Shown one piece after another: positions 16,620 to 24,490 of a stretch of DNA of 64,000 nt; position 1 is the stretch's first letter; every line of letters starts with the position of its first letter. Location of the stretch: positions 40,415-104,414 of the forward strand of contig CAMIYB010000002.1 in assembly GCA_946402945.1 (NCBI GenBank), given 5' to 3'. Below the pieces are notes generated by a model that was not told the DNA's origin, searched no databases, and worked only from the letters and a program-made list of their open reading frames with translations. The translations under genes were made by a program, and so were the position numbers. The stretch is from an uncultured Bacteroidales bacterium. GTDB taxonomy: Bacteria > Bacteroidota > Bacteroidia > Bacteroidales > UBA932.

Positions 16620-16733
16620 GGAACTAGAGGCGGAACTCAGGCCAGAACTCTAAACTGGAACTTTGAACTGGAACTCGGGCTAGAACTCTAAACCAGAACT
16701 CTGAACTGGAACTTTGAGCCAGAACACTGAGTC
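16620..16733 (+). repeat. 12-13-bp tandem array running into a gene's 3' end
   Basis: Nine units such as AGAACTCTAAACT, GGAACTTTGAACT and AGAACTCTGAACT start at 16620, 16632, 16644, 16657, 16670, 16682, 16695, 16708 and 16721. The array reaches the stop codon of the minus-strand lipoprotein gene at 16732. Confidence 0.8.
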
Positions 16734-17319
16734 AGAGGATGATAATGACGGCGGCCTCGGAGACGAAGTCGCTGTCTTCATAGTAAAAATGGCGGTCCAG
16801 GACGGGGAAGGACTGGGGGTCGAAACGGTTGGTGATGCGGATTTCGGAAGTGCGGCCGTCACCCCAGGAAAGGACGAGGGGTTCGTCGGTAAGTTCCGCA
16901 CGGCCGTCGAGGGGGCCGAAAAGGAGGTTGTTGGACGGGGCGACCAGGCTGAGCGACAGGTCCTGCCCCGGCGAGAGGGCCACGCCCCGCGGCCCGACGG
17001 CGGAGATGGGGGCAAAAGTCGTGGCAGCAGAGACGGACGTGCTCGGCCCGACGGCGGAGATGGGGGCAAGAAGGGCCCCGGCCTTGGAGACGGGGTCGAG
17101 CGTGACGGCCCGGCCGCGGAACGTGGCGACGATCTTGTCGAGGGACAAGGCTCCTTCCGAGGCGGGGTCGAGCAGATTATCCCCGGCGGCATTCTGGACG
17201 GCGATATTGACCTCGATGGGGAGGGGGAAATCCCCCTCGTCCATCGGATCCTGCACAGAGCAACTGACGGCCGCAAGGGCGACCGTCAGCAGCAATGCAA
17301 TATGCCAAGCTCGTTTCAC
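16732..17319 (-). CDS. Predicted lipoprotein of unknown function with internal duplication
   Basis: 195 residues from a GTG at 17319: VKRAWHIALLLTVALAAVSCS, a clean lipoprotein signal with the lipidated Cys at residue 20. The track's longer start at 17361 is also GTG and would give an unusually long N-region. An 18-residue duplication carries 'APISAVGP' twice, matching two 26-bp DNA repeats (16990-17015 and 17044-17069, 54 bp apart). The C-terminus, ...SEAAVIIIL, abuts the 13-bp tandem array and may have been altered by it. No family is recognised. It diverges from the small membrane protein gene. Confidence 0.6.
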   Translation of the reverse strand: MKRAWHIALLLTVALAAVSCSVQDPMDEGDFPLPIEVNIAVQNAAGDNLLDPASEGALSLDKIVATFRGRAVTLDPVSKAGALLAPISAVGPSTSVSAATTFAPISAVGPRGVALSPGQDLSLSLVAPSNNLLFGPLDGRAELTDEPLVLSWGDGRTSEIRITNRFDPQSFPVLDRHFYYEDSDFVSEAAVIIIL

Positions 17320-17355
17320 TGTCTGGGAATATAGATGCAATTCGGGAGCGATTCG

Positions 17356-17385
17356 TTGCACTGCATGATTTTTTTTGTAACTTTA
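17356..17385 (+). promoter_or_regulatory. Candidate promoter of the small membrane protein gene
   Basis: TTG at 17356-17358, 19 bp spacer, TAACTTTA at 17378-17385 (seven of eight consensus positions if the last base is allowed to differ), 12 bases before the ATG. Confidence 0.45.
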
Positions 17386-17397
17386 TCGCAACAAAAA

Positions 17398-17595
17398 ATG
17401 CAAACTATGATCGCTTCCATCCTCTACATCGCCGGCGTTGTCCTGGCGATTCTCGCCATCATCGACATCTGCAAAAAGCCCATCTCGATCGTCGGCAAGA
17501 TCATCACCTCGGTCATCGTGCTCTGCACCAGTTGGCTCGGACTCCTGGTGTACTATCTGTACGCCAAGGACCACCTGACCGAGTGGTTCAAGTAG
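17398..17595 (+). CDS. Small inner-membrane protein, PLDc_N-like
   Basis: 65 residues from the ATG at 17398 (MQTMIASILYIAGVVLAILA). Two hydrophobic helices (~5-22 and ~34-54) are separated by a short basic loop, DICKKPISIVGK, and the protein ends in KDHLTEWFK. This is the pattern of the short phospholipase D N-terminal-like membrane domain, for which no enzymatic role is implied. The track's 86-residue version adds upstream sequence containing the promoter. Its stop is one base from the convergent GH13 gene. Confidence 0.65.
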   Translation: MQTMIASILYIAGVVLAILAIIDICKKPISIVGKIITSVIVLCTSWLGLLVYYLYAKDHLTEWFK

Positions 17596-17596
17596 G

Positions 17597-19021
17597 CTAC
17601 TTGCGCACCAGCACGGCAAACTGACCGGGCGCGAGGGTGAGTTGCGCGGTCCCTTCAAGCAGGACCCCCGAGAACACATCCTCAAACGTGCCGTCCAGCG
17701 GCAGACTCAGCGTCACAGGCTCCGCCTCCAGATTGCGGAAAGGCTCCGCCACATCCGCGCCCTGGGGACGGTTGTCGTTGGCCTCACGGACTACTTCTTC
17801 CGCCGGGGCGGCAGCCGCCACGCCGAAATTGGCCACGGTGATGACCTGGTCTTTGTCGAGGGTACGGCTATAGGCGACGACACCTTCCGGCATATTCTCC
17901 AGCCAGGCCATCTTGCCGCCGCGCTCGCCGGCGTCAAGCGCGCGGTGAGCATGCTTGAGGGCGATCAGTTTCTTATAGAAGGCCGTCTGGGCATTGTCGG
18001 TCCAGTCGGTAATCGGGTCTTTTTCGAAGAAAGCCAGCCGGCGGTCCAGACCGATCTCCTGACCGGTATAGATCAGCGGCTGGGAGCCGGGCAGCGTGAA
18101 GCAGAGGACCGCGCAGGCATTGGCGGCGGCTCCTTCGCGCTCGAACTCCGTTCCCGCCCAGGAATTCTCATCGTGGTTGGAAGTGAAGGTCAGGCGGAAA
18201 GCCTCGGCCGGGAAACGGGCGGCGTCCCGGGCCACATAGTCCTGCAATTCGGTCACCGTCTTGGCGCCGCGTGCCAGGCCGTTGAGCAGATGGTGAAGCT
18301 CCCAGGCGTAGTTGCAGTCGAAGGTCACCGTAGGATCGGCCAGGTTGTCGCGCTCGGCCTCGGCCAGCAGATAGGCGTCGGGATAATCCGCATTCATCTT
18401 CGGGAGAATGCCGTACCAGAATTCGGCGGGCACTTCCCCGGCGGCATCGCAGCGGAAGCCGTCCACGCCCTTCTCGAGCCAGAAACGCATCGCCTCGTCC
18501 TGGGCAGCCCACACGGCCTCATTTTCGTAATTGAGGCTGCGGGTATCGGTCCAGTCATACTCCCAGATGGCATTGCCCAGGGAGTCCCGCTCGTAGAAAT
18601 CGGCGGGCTTCTCGTTCATCCAGCGATGGTCCGGGGCGGTCTGGTTGGCCACCCAGTCGAGAATCACCTTGAAACCGGCCTTGTGGGCGGCGGCGAGCAG
18701 GCTCTCGAAATCTTCCATGGTGCCGAACTCGGGGTTGACGGCCGTATAGTCGGAAATGGCATAATAGGAGCCGAGGGTACCCTTGCGGCCTTCGACGCCG
18801 ATCTGGTACATCGGCATGAGCCAAAGGACATCCACGCCGAGTTCCTTCAGGCGGGGCAACTGGGCCTCGACGCCCTTGAAAGTGCCTTCGGGCGAGAACT
18901 GACGGATATTCACCTCATAGAGGACGGCGTCATAAGTCCAGTCGGGATGAAGCGAGGCCGTCCGGGTGCAGGCGCCTGCCAGAAGCAGGGCCGCGGAAAG
19001 GAGAAGGAAAAACTTTTTCAT
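17597..19021 (-). CDS. GH13 alpha-amylase-family lipoprotein
   Basis: 474 residues. Signal MKKFFLLLSAALLLAGAC makes it a lipoprotein, so it is anchored in the periplasm or at the surface. The GH13 barrel has the nucleophile Asp in DGFRCDAAGEVP (~191), the acid/base Glu in LLAEAERD (~222) and the third Asp in FTSNHDEN (~284). A C-terminal beta domain follows. It would cleave alpha-1,4-glucans or maltodextrins. It is the last gene of the starch operon, five bases after the susG-like gene. Its subfamily (for example neopullulanase-like SusA role) cannot be fixed without alignment. Confidence 0.9.
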   Translation of the reverse strand: MKKFFLLLSAALLLAGACTRTASLHPDWTYDAVLYEVNIRQFSPEGTFKGVEAQLPRLKELGVDVLWLMPMYQIGVEGRKGTLGSYYAISDYTAVNPEFGTMEDFESLLAAAHKAGFKVILDWVANQTAPDHRWMNEKPADFYERDSLGNAIWEYDWTDTRSLNYENEAVWAAQDEAMRFWLEKGVDGFRCDAAGEVPAEFWYGILPKMNADYPDAYLLAEAERDNLADPTVTFDCNYAWELHHLLNGLARGAKTVTELQDYVARDAARFPAEAFRLTFTSNHDENSWAGTEFEREGAAANACAVLCFTLPGSQPLIYTGQEIGLDRRLAFFEKDPITDWTDNAQTAFYKKLIALKHAHRALDAGERGGKMAWLENMPEGVVAYSRTLDKDQVITVANFGVAAAAPAEEVVREANDNRPQGADVAEPFRNLEAEPVTLSLPLDGTFEDVFSGVLLEGTAQLTLAPGQFAVLVRK

Positions 19022-19026
19022 GGCGT

Positions 19027-21024
19027 TCAGAGTTTGAAAACGACGGAGGAACGACCCTCCAGCGAAAGGGAACCGTTGCTGACGGAGTATGTACCCAGGG
19101 AAGCGACCGGATGCGAGAGGTCATCTTCGAGGGGAATGGTCACGGCACCGGCAGATACATTGTGGACGACAAGCATCTTCTCCGACCCGGCGCTCATGTA
19201 CCAGGCGGCGATGCCGTTATAGGTGGAATTGTCCTCGTTCAGGAGGGCATGGCGCGACATGACGCCGCGGCCCAGGGCCGGATAGGCGTTGCGCAGCCGG
19301 GTAAAGTTACGATAGACGTTCAGCAGAGACGAGGCGTCGGCCCGCTGGGCCTCCACGGAAATCTCCGGGGTGAGCAGGTCATTCATGATATGACCGTCCA
19401 GACCGCCCTTGGCCGCCGTTCCGCTGCGGTCCCAGACGATGGGCTGGCGCACATATTCGTCGCGTCCGCCGTCATCGTAGTCCTTGCCCCAGTAGCCGAG
19501 TTCCTCACCCTGGTAGATGTAAGGCTCGCCGGAGGCGGTCAGGAGGATGGCCGCCGCCTGCTTCATCTTGTCCATGTCCCGGTTCAGGCGCGTGGCGGCA
19601 CGGGTCTCGTCGTGGTTGGTGAGTTTGGTCGCCGCGATGGCGTCGGAACGGTATCCTGCATACTGGTTGCGGTAGGACAGCAGGTCCTTGCACAGATAGC
19701 GGCCGGTCCTTTCGTTCAGGGCCCACACCAGGCGTTCCCAGAAGTCGAATTCGAAGCAGGCGGGTAGTCCCTTGTAATAGGGGGCCACCTTATCCGCGCT
19801 CATCCACACTTCACCGACCATATAGATATCGCTGTCGTGTGTTTTGCGGAAAGTGGTGTTGCAGCGGTCGTACCAGGCCTTCAGGAAGGTCGGGTTCTCG
19901 TCCGAGGTCTCGGAATGGTAGATGTGCTTGACGGCATCCAGGCGGAAGCCGTCCACGCCCATTTCTATCCATTTGTCGGCCGTTTCGGCCAGGGCGAGGA
20001 AGGGACCGGAAGAAGAAGCCGTCGCCAAGGGACCGTAATTCAGGTCCGGCATCCAGCCGCCGCCGAAAGCTCCATGGAACCAGGCCTTGGTCGGCTTGCC
20101 GAAGACAATGTCCTTCGCATCGTTGCTGACCAGTTGAAAGGGCTCTCCCAGCGTAATCATCTGCGCAGAGGCGCTGCCTCCCCACTTGGTTCCGGCGCTC
20201 CAGTCATCGCCCGTCGAAGTGCGCACCAGGCATCCCCAGTCGGAGTCGAAATCGATGGTCACGTGGTACTTGTCGCCACCGTCGGCGTAGAAACGGGCCT
20301 GCCGGCCATTGCCGAAATACAGGTAAAGGCTGATGGAAGTGTCCGTATTGAAAGGGTCGGCCGCGGCGGTCGTGGCGGTGGCGGTCAGTTTCTTGGTACC
20401 CCAGTCCAGGTCGAAACGGAGGAGCCCCTTGTAACCCAGGTCGCCGATGGTTGTCTCGTGCCATTCGCCCGCATTGTACTGGCCGGCGGGAACCATCGGG
20501 ATGCGGCCCATCGTCACGTCCACGTTGGGGTTCTCCGAGAAAATGTACCAGTCACGATAGCCCTCCACACCCCGCTTGGCCTTGTCGAACCAGGGATGGC
20601 CCTTGCCGGTGTGGTTCAGCACATAGTCGAGGTATATCTTGATGCCCCGGCGGTGCGCCTCATCCAGAAGCGTCTGGAAATCTCCCTCAGTGCCGAATTT
20701 GGGATTGAGGGCGGCGTAGTCGGTGACATCGTAGCCGTGGTAGGAGTCGCTCGGATGGACGGGCGAGAGCCAGAGGGCGCTCACCCCCATGTCCTCGAGG
20801 TAATCCAGGTGCTGCACAATGCCCCGGAAATCACCCACGCCGTCGCCGTTGCTGTCGGCGAAACTGTACACCTGCAGCTGGTAGGTAATGTGGCCCTCGC
20901 GGGCTTCCTGCTGCTCTTCCGGGATGACGACAGAACTGTCACCTTCCGCCTGGGGAAGGGGCTCCTGCCCGCAGGAGACGGCCGCCAGCAGCAGCGCCAG
21001 AAGTAGATATCGGACTGGTTTCAT
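19027..21024 (-). CDS. susG: Surface alpha-amylase, SusG-like, with inserted binding domain
   Basis: 665 residues with lipoprotein signal MKPVRYLLLALLLAAVSCG. GH13 motifs: nucleophile in GVDGFRLDAVKH (~361), acid/base in YMVGEVWMS (~403), third Asp in TNHDETRAA (~471). Between the N-terminal barrel part and the nucleophile is an extra ~140-residue beta-rich insert (~175-320, with YLYFGNGRQARFYADGGD) placed like the CBM58 of Bacteroides SusG. That arrangement and similar length support a SusG role: outer-membrane endo-amylase cutting starch into pieces for SusCD. A terminator-like hairpin lies between it and the SusE-like gene. Confidence 0.9.
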   Translation of the reverse strand: MKPVRYLLLALLLAAVSCGQEPLPQAEGDSSVVIPEEQQEAREGHITYQLQVYSFADSNGDGVGDFRGIVQHLDYLEDMGVSALWLSPVHPSDSYHGYDVTDYAALNPKFGTEGDFQTLLDEAHRRGIKIYLDYVLNHTGKGHPWFDKAKRGVEGYRDWYIFSENPNVDVTMGRIPMVPAGQYNAGEWHETTIGDLGYKGLLRFDLDWGTKKLTATATTAAADPFNTDTSISLYLYFGNGRQARFYADGGDKYHVTIDFDSDWGCLVRTSTGDDWSAGTKWGGSASAQMITLGEPFQLVSNDAKDIVFGKPTKAWFHGAFGGGWMPDLNYGPLATASSSGPFLALAETADKWIEMGVDGFRLDAVKHIYHSETSDENPTFLKAWYDRCNTTFRKTHDSDIYMVGEVWMSADKVAPYYKGLPACFEFDFWERLVWALNERTGRYLCKDLLSYRNQYAGYRSDAIAATKLTNHDETRAATRLNRDMDKMKQAAAILLTASGEPYIYQGEELGYWGKDYDDGGRDEYVRQPIVWDRSGTAAKGGLDGHIMNDLLTPEISVEAQRADASSLLNVYRNFTRLRNAYPALGRGVMSRHALLNEDNSTYNGIAAWYMSAGSEKMLVVHNVSAGAVTIPLEDDLSHPVASLGTYSVSNGSLSLEGRSSVVFKL

Positions 21025-21036
21025 ATGCAGTTAAAG

Positions 21037-21078
21037 GAAAAAGAGGGACCGGAAAACCCGTACGTCTCCGGCCCCTCT
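21037..21078 (-). terminator. Intra-operon terminator-like hairpin between the susE-like gene and susG
   Basis: Minus strand: AGAGGG-G-CCGG, a 16-base loop, CCGG-T-CCCTCT, then TTTTT. The 10-bp GC-rich stem with one mismatch and a U-tract is a textbook intrinsic terminator, although two more genes of the operon lie downstream. It may lower expression of the amylases relative to the binding proteins. Confidence 0.7.
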
Positions 21079-21095
21079 CGAAGGGTTAAGGATTA

Positions 21096-22700
21096 TTATT
21101 TCGCCGTGAAGGCAGCCTGGTACTTGGTAATACCGGTACCATCCCAGGTAATGGTGATCTTGATGGCGTATTTGCCCTTGGCAGCAAGACTGTAGTTACC
21201 GTCTGCCTCGCCAAGTTCAACACCCGTCACCTCAACCTCGCCAGGGCCCTTCCAGTCGCCGTCGCGACGGAACTTGAACTGGCCTTCGAGTTCGATTTCG
21301 GCAATATCATAAACATAGACACCGGCCTTGGTAGCGGCATTGGTCTGGTTAGACTCAGTGGCATTATAAACAGCCTTGGAGGCACCGGAAGGATCGCCCC
21401 AGCTGTTGAAGCCGCCGGACAGGCCCACCACGAAATCGGCAGGATTCAGGACCAGGTCGCCCGTACGGGTGAAGGCAGCCTTCACGTTTGAGACAGCCTG
21501 GCCATCCCAGTCAAAGGTAATCTTGATGTTGTAGACACCGTTGTTCTTCACCTTGACATTGTCGTCACCTTCGTGCTCCAGGTCACCGCTGATGGCAACA
21601 CCGCTGCCACCGATCCAGTCGCCCTTGACGCGCACCTTGAACTCGCCGGACAGCTCGACGCCGGTCAGGTCGAAGACGTAGGTACCGGTCTTTTCGGTAG
21701 CGTCGGTAACATTGGATTCGGCAGCGTTGTACGTACCTTTACATGTGCCCTTAGGATCACCCCAACCACTCTCGACGGCGCTGCCGGACAGACCCACGAC
21801 GAATTCGGCGGGATCCAGCACATAGTCGGCCGTACGGGTGGCGGTGTAGGTGAAGCTGTTGCTCACGCGGCCGCCGGCAAGTTTGTAGGTAAGGACGAGG
21901 TCATAGACGCCGCGCTCCGGGACATAGATATTGCCGGCATCGCCGTTGGCGGTACGCTGGCTGATCTTGGTCGGGTCATCGGCATCGATACCCAGCGAAG
22001 TCTCGGCCTTGACTTTGCCCTCGATGTCGAGGGTGATCTTCCAGGCGTCGGAATACACGAACTTGAACCAGTTGGCCGGGAAGAGCTTCACATCCTTGAA
22101 AACCCAGGAGATTTCTTCGGCGCTCACATTGTTCACGGAAGTCGGCTTCAGGCACTTCTTGGGGTTGACGTCATCCCAGGAATCGGTGATGGCACCGCGA
22201 TAGTACCAGCTCTCGATGGGAACTACGATGATCTGGGGATACTGGAGATCGTTGTTCTTGTTGAGGTCGAGCACGATGTGATACATACCGGCCTTGTCCA
22301 CCTTCATGGCGGGGGCACTCTCACCGATCTTCAGTTCGCCGCGATAGAAGGCGAAGGTCGGGTTCTCGGCATAGGCCTCAGAAGCGAGATCGGGGGTATA
22401 GGACTCCAGAATGGCGCTATAGCGGGTTTCCTTACCGGCCTCATAGAGCTTGAGCTCGAATTCCTTGTCGGCTTCCAGGACGATGTACTTCTCGTACATG
22501 CCGACGCGATAGGCTTTCTCCTTTTCGTTGGAGCCGGGGCCCATCTGGTATTTGCCGCTGAGGGTGGCGGAACCGGTAGCCGGACCGGCCACATAGAAAC
22601 CATCTTCCGTGATGGTGTCAAGATTGACGCCGCCGCCGTTCTGGCAGGAGGTCATCAACACGAGCACAAATGCGCTCAGAAGATAAAATAACTTTTTCAT
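21096..22700 (-). CDS. SusE/SusF-like starch-binding outer-membrane lipoprotein
   Basis: 534 residues, lipoprotein signal MKKLFYLLSAFVLVLMTSC. After an N-terminal beta domain (~20-160) come three tandem ~115-residue units. The last two are clearly duplicated: VLDPAEFVVGLSG...GWGDPKG and VLNPADFVVGLSGGFNSWGD, each ending in a KITxxWDG strand. This matches SusE/SusF, which hold starch at the cell surface through tandem carbohydrate-binding modules. Position after SusD fits. B. thetaiotaomicron has separate SusE and SusF; here one protein seems to serve. Confidence 0.85.
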   Translation of the reverse strand: MKKLFYLLSAFVLVLMTSCQNGGGVNLDTITEDGFYVAGPATGSATLSGKYQMGPGSNEKEKAYRVGMYEKYIVLEADKEFELKLYEAGKETRYSAILESYTPDLASEAYAENPTFAFYRGELKIGESAPAMKVDKAGMYHIVLDLNKNNDLQYPQIIVVPIESWYYRGAITDSWDDVNPKKCLKPTSVNNVSAEEISWVFKDVKLFPANWFKFVYSDAWKITLDIEGKVKAETSLGIDADDPTKISQRTANGDAGNIYVPERGVYDLVLTYKLAGGRVSNSFTYTATRTADYVLDPAEFVVGLSGSAVESGWGDPKGTCKGTYNAAESNVTDATEKTGTYVFDLTGVELSGEFKVRVKGDWIGGSGVAISGDLEHEGDDNVKVKNNGVYNIKITFDWDGQAVSNVKAAFTRTGDLVLNPADFVVGLSGGFNSWGDPSGASKAVYNATESNQTNAATKAGVYVYDIAEIELEGQFKFRRDGDWKGPGEVEVTGVELGEADGNYSLAAKGKYAIKITITWDGTGITKYQAAFTAK

Positions 22701-22753
22701 AAAAGTTGGATTAAATAAATTAAAACTGTATTTCTGTTAGATTTTAGTATCTC

Positions 22754-24475
22754 TTATTCGGGATAACCCGGGTTCTGTGTCCAGATGGACTTGCCGTTCT
22801 CATCCTTGAGGGCAGTCTCCAGCACAAGTTTCGGAATCGGGAACCACTTGCGGTACTCATCTTTGCCGGTGACATACTGCACATAGGTTTCCTTATTGTA
22901 CATGCCGAAGCGGATCAGGTCGCGGCGGCGCACATTCTCCCAGGCGAACTCGCGTCCGCGCTCGTCGAGGATGGCGGCCAGCTTCTCCTCGGTGCTGCCC
23001 GTCAGCAACTTGGCATAGGCTGCCTTGTAGGCTGCGACCGGGTCGGCGTCATAGGCGAAACTGCGGGCGAAAAGCTTCTGGAAGTCCGCACTTGTCTCCA
23101 GGGCGGAGGTGCCGGAGGCGCCGCGCAGGATGGCTTCCTCGCGCATCCACAGCACATCGGCGTAACGGAAGAGGACAAAGTCGTTCTCACAATACTTGTG
23201 GGTTCCGTCGGTCTCCACCTCATATTTGAAGAGACGGGCGCCGTCGTTCCATGTTGCCGCGTCCAGACTGGTGACATCGGCCGTGATGATGGCCGGCTGA
23301 TTATTCTCGTCCATCTGCATCGTCTTGCCGGCTGCATCATAGATGGGCCCGACGAACCAGCCCCACTGCTTCTCGTTCCTGGTACCGTTGCCCTCGTTGC
23401 CCGGGCCGCGCACGTCGGTCGCGGCGTAGCGCTCCAGGAAGGAAGGACGGGCGCAGAACCCGTTCCAGGGCTTTTCGACCAAGTTGTATGTATTCTGGTG
23501 GCAGTAATGCAGGGTGAGGAGGTTGATGCGGAGTTTGTTCATCATGCTGCCGTTCTCGCGGCTGTCCACGGAGGAACGGCCGTCCTCGACGATGACGAAG
23601 ATGTTCTCCTTGCTGTTCTCGTTCTTGATCTTAAAGTTGGTGAAGAAGTTATCCTCGATGGCGTAGGAACCGGATGAGATGATGTTGTCGCAGCAGCGGA
23701 CAACATTCTCATAGAAATCCTTCTCAGCGGTAATGGCCGTAGAAAAATCGTTCTTGAGGTCGATGTTCTCCGGGGTGCAGTCGAAGGAGGGCGCATTGAG
23801 ATAGAGTCGTGCCAGCAGGGCATAGGCAAAGCCCTGGGTCACGCGGCCGTAGTTGGCGGCGCGGTTGGCGTCGGTCACCTTGGGCATGTTGGGGGCATTG
23901 CGCTCCAGACAATCGACCAGCCGGCTCCAGACAATATTCGGCTCCGTCAGGGGCTCGGTCTTATCGACGAACTCCTCCAGGTAGGGAATGCGGCCGAAGC
24001 AGTCGAAAAGCAGGTAATAGTAGTAGCTGCGGAGCACTTCCAGCTCGGCGACATACTGCTTGTAGAGCTCTTCGCTCATGCCGGCCTTGCCGTCCTCGAT
24101 GGTCTTGAGGAGCTTATTGCAGAGAACGGCGCCGGAGATGGTACTGTTCCAGATGTTCCGGAAGGCGGTCGTCAGCGGCTCCCAGTTGTGGGTGTTGAGG
24201 TTGCGCCAGTAGTTTCCGTCGGCCCAGTGGTCGCCGGGGGTGCGGATCGGGCAGAGGCATTCGTCGGAAGTCAGGGAAGCCACGCCCCAGTAGCCCCAGT
24301 GGTCATGGACCCACTTTACGTCGGCGTAGGCCTGGCCCACGAGCAGGATGACATTATCTTCATTGGACATCATCTCTTCGGTGGTGAAGCCTCCATAGTT
24401 TTTCTCATCCAGCCACGCATCGCAGGAGGAGAGCGTCAAGACTGCCGCAGCAGCGATTGCAAATATCTTTTTCAT
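22754..24475 (-). CDS. susD: SusD-like starch-binding lipoprotein
   Basis: 573 residues with lipoprotein signal MKKIFAIAAAAVLTLSSC and the SusD N-terminus DAWLDEKNYGGFTTEEMM. TPR-like helices fill the first half (FRNIWNSTISGAVLCNKLL), and the C-terminal region has FVLFRYADVLWMREEAIL and RGREFAWENVRRRDLIRFG, conserved in RagB/SusD proteins. It lies 15 bases after its SusC partner. With the GH13 enzymes around it, the ligand should be starch or maltooligosaccharides. Confidence 0.93.
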   Translation of the reverse strand: MKKIFAIAAAAVLTLSSCDAWLDEKNYGGFTTEEMMSNEDNVILLVGQAYADVKWVHDHWGYWGVASLTSDECLCPIRTPGDHWADGNYWRNLNTHNWEPLTTAFRNIWNSTISGAVLCNKLLKTIEDGKAGMSEELYKQYVAELEVLRSYYYYLLFDCFGRIPYLEEFVDKTEPLTEPNIVWSRLVDCLERNAPNMPKVTDANRAANYGRVTQGFAYALLARLYLNAPSFDCTPENIDLKNDFSTAITAEKDFYENVVRCCDNIISSGSYAIEDNFFTNFKIKNENSKENIFVIVEDGRSSVDSRENGSMMNKLRINLLTLHYCHQNTYNLVEKPWNGFCARPSFLERYAATDVRGPGNEGNGTRNEKQWGWFVGPIYDAAGKTMQMDENNQPAIITADVTSLDAATWNDGARLFKYEVETDGTHKYCENDFVLFRYADVLWMREEAILRGASGTSALETSADFQKLFARSFAYDADPVAAYKAAYAKLLTGSTEEKLAAILDERGREFAWENVRRRDLIRFGMYNKETYVQYVTGKDEYRKWFPIPKLVLETALKDENGKSIWTQNPGYPE

Positions 24476-24490
24476 AGCCGTATGTCCTTA

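Larger units (their letters stand above)
14499..16731. other. 2.2-kb repeat-rich region without a credible gene
   Basis: All ORFs here are short, overlap one another on both strands and have low-complexity products. The region instead holds nested direct and inverted repeats, several strong hairpins and three kinds of short tandem array, listed separately. It lies between the promoter of the alcohol dehydrogenase and the 3' end of a lipoprotein gene. No transposase or integrase frame, RNA gene or CRISPR pattern was recognised. Confidence 0.8.

Noticed and set aside
17335-17397. Longer start for the small membrane protein
   Set aside because: The extra 21 codons contain the promoter boxes and disrupt the membrane-protein start.
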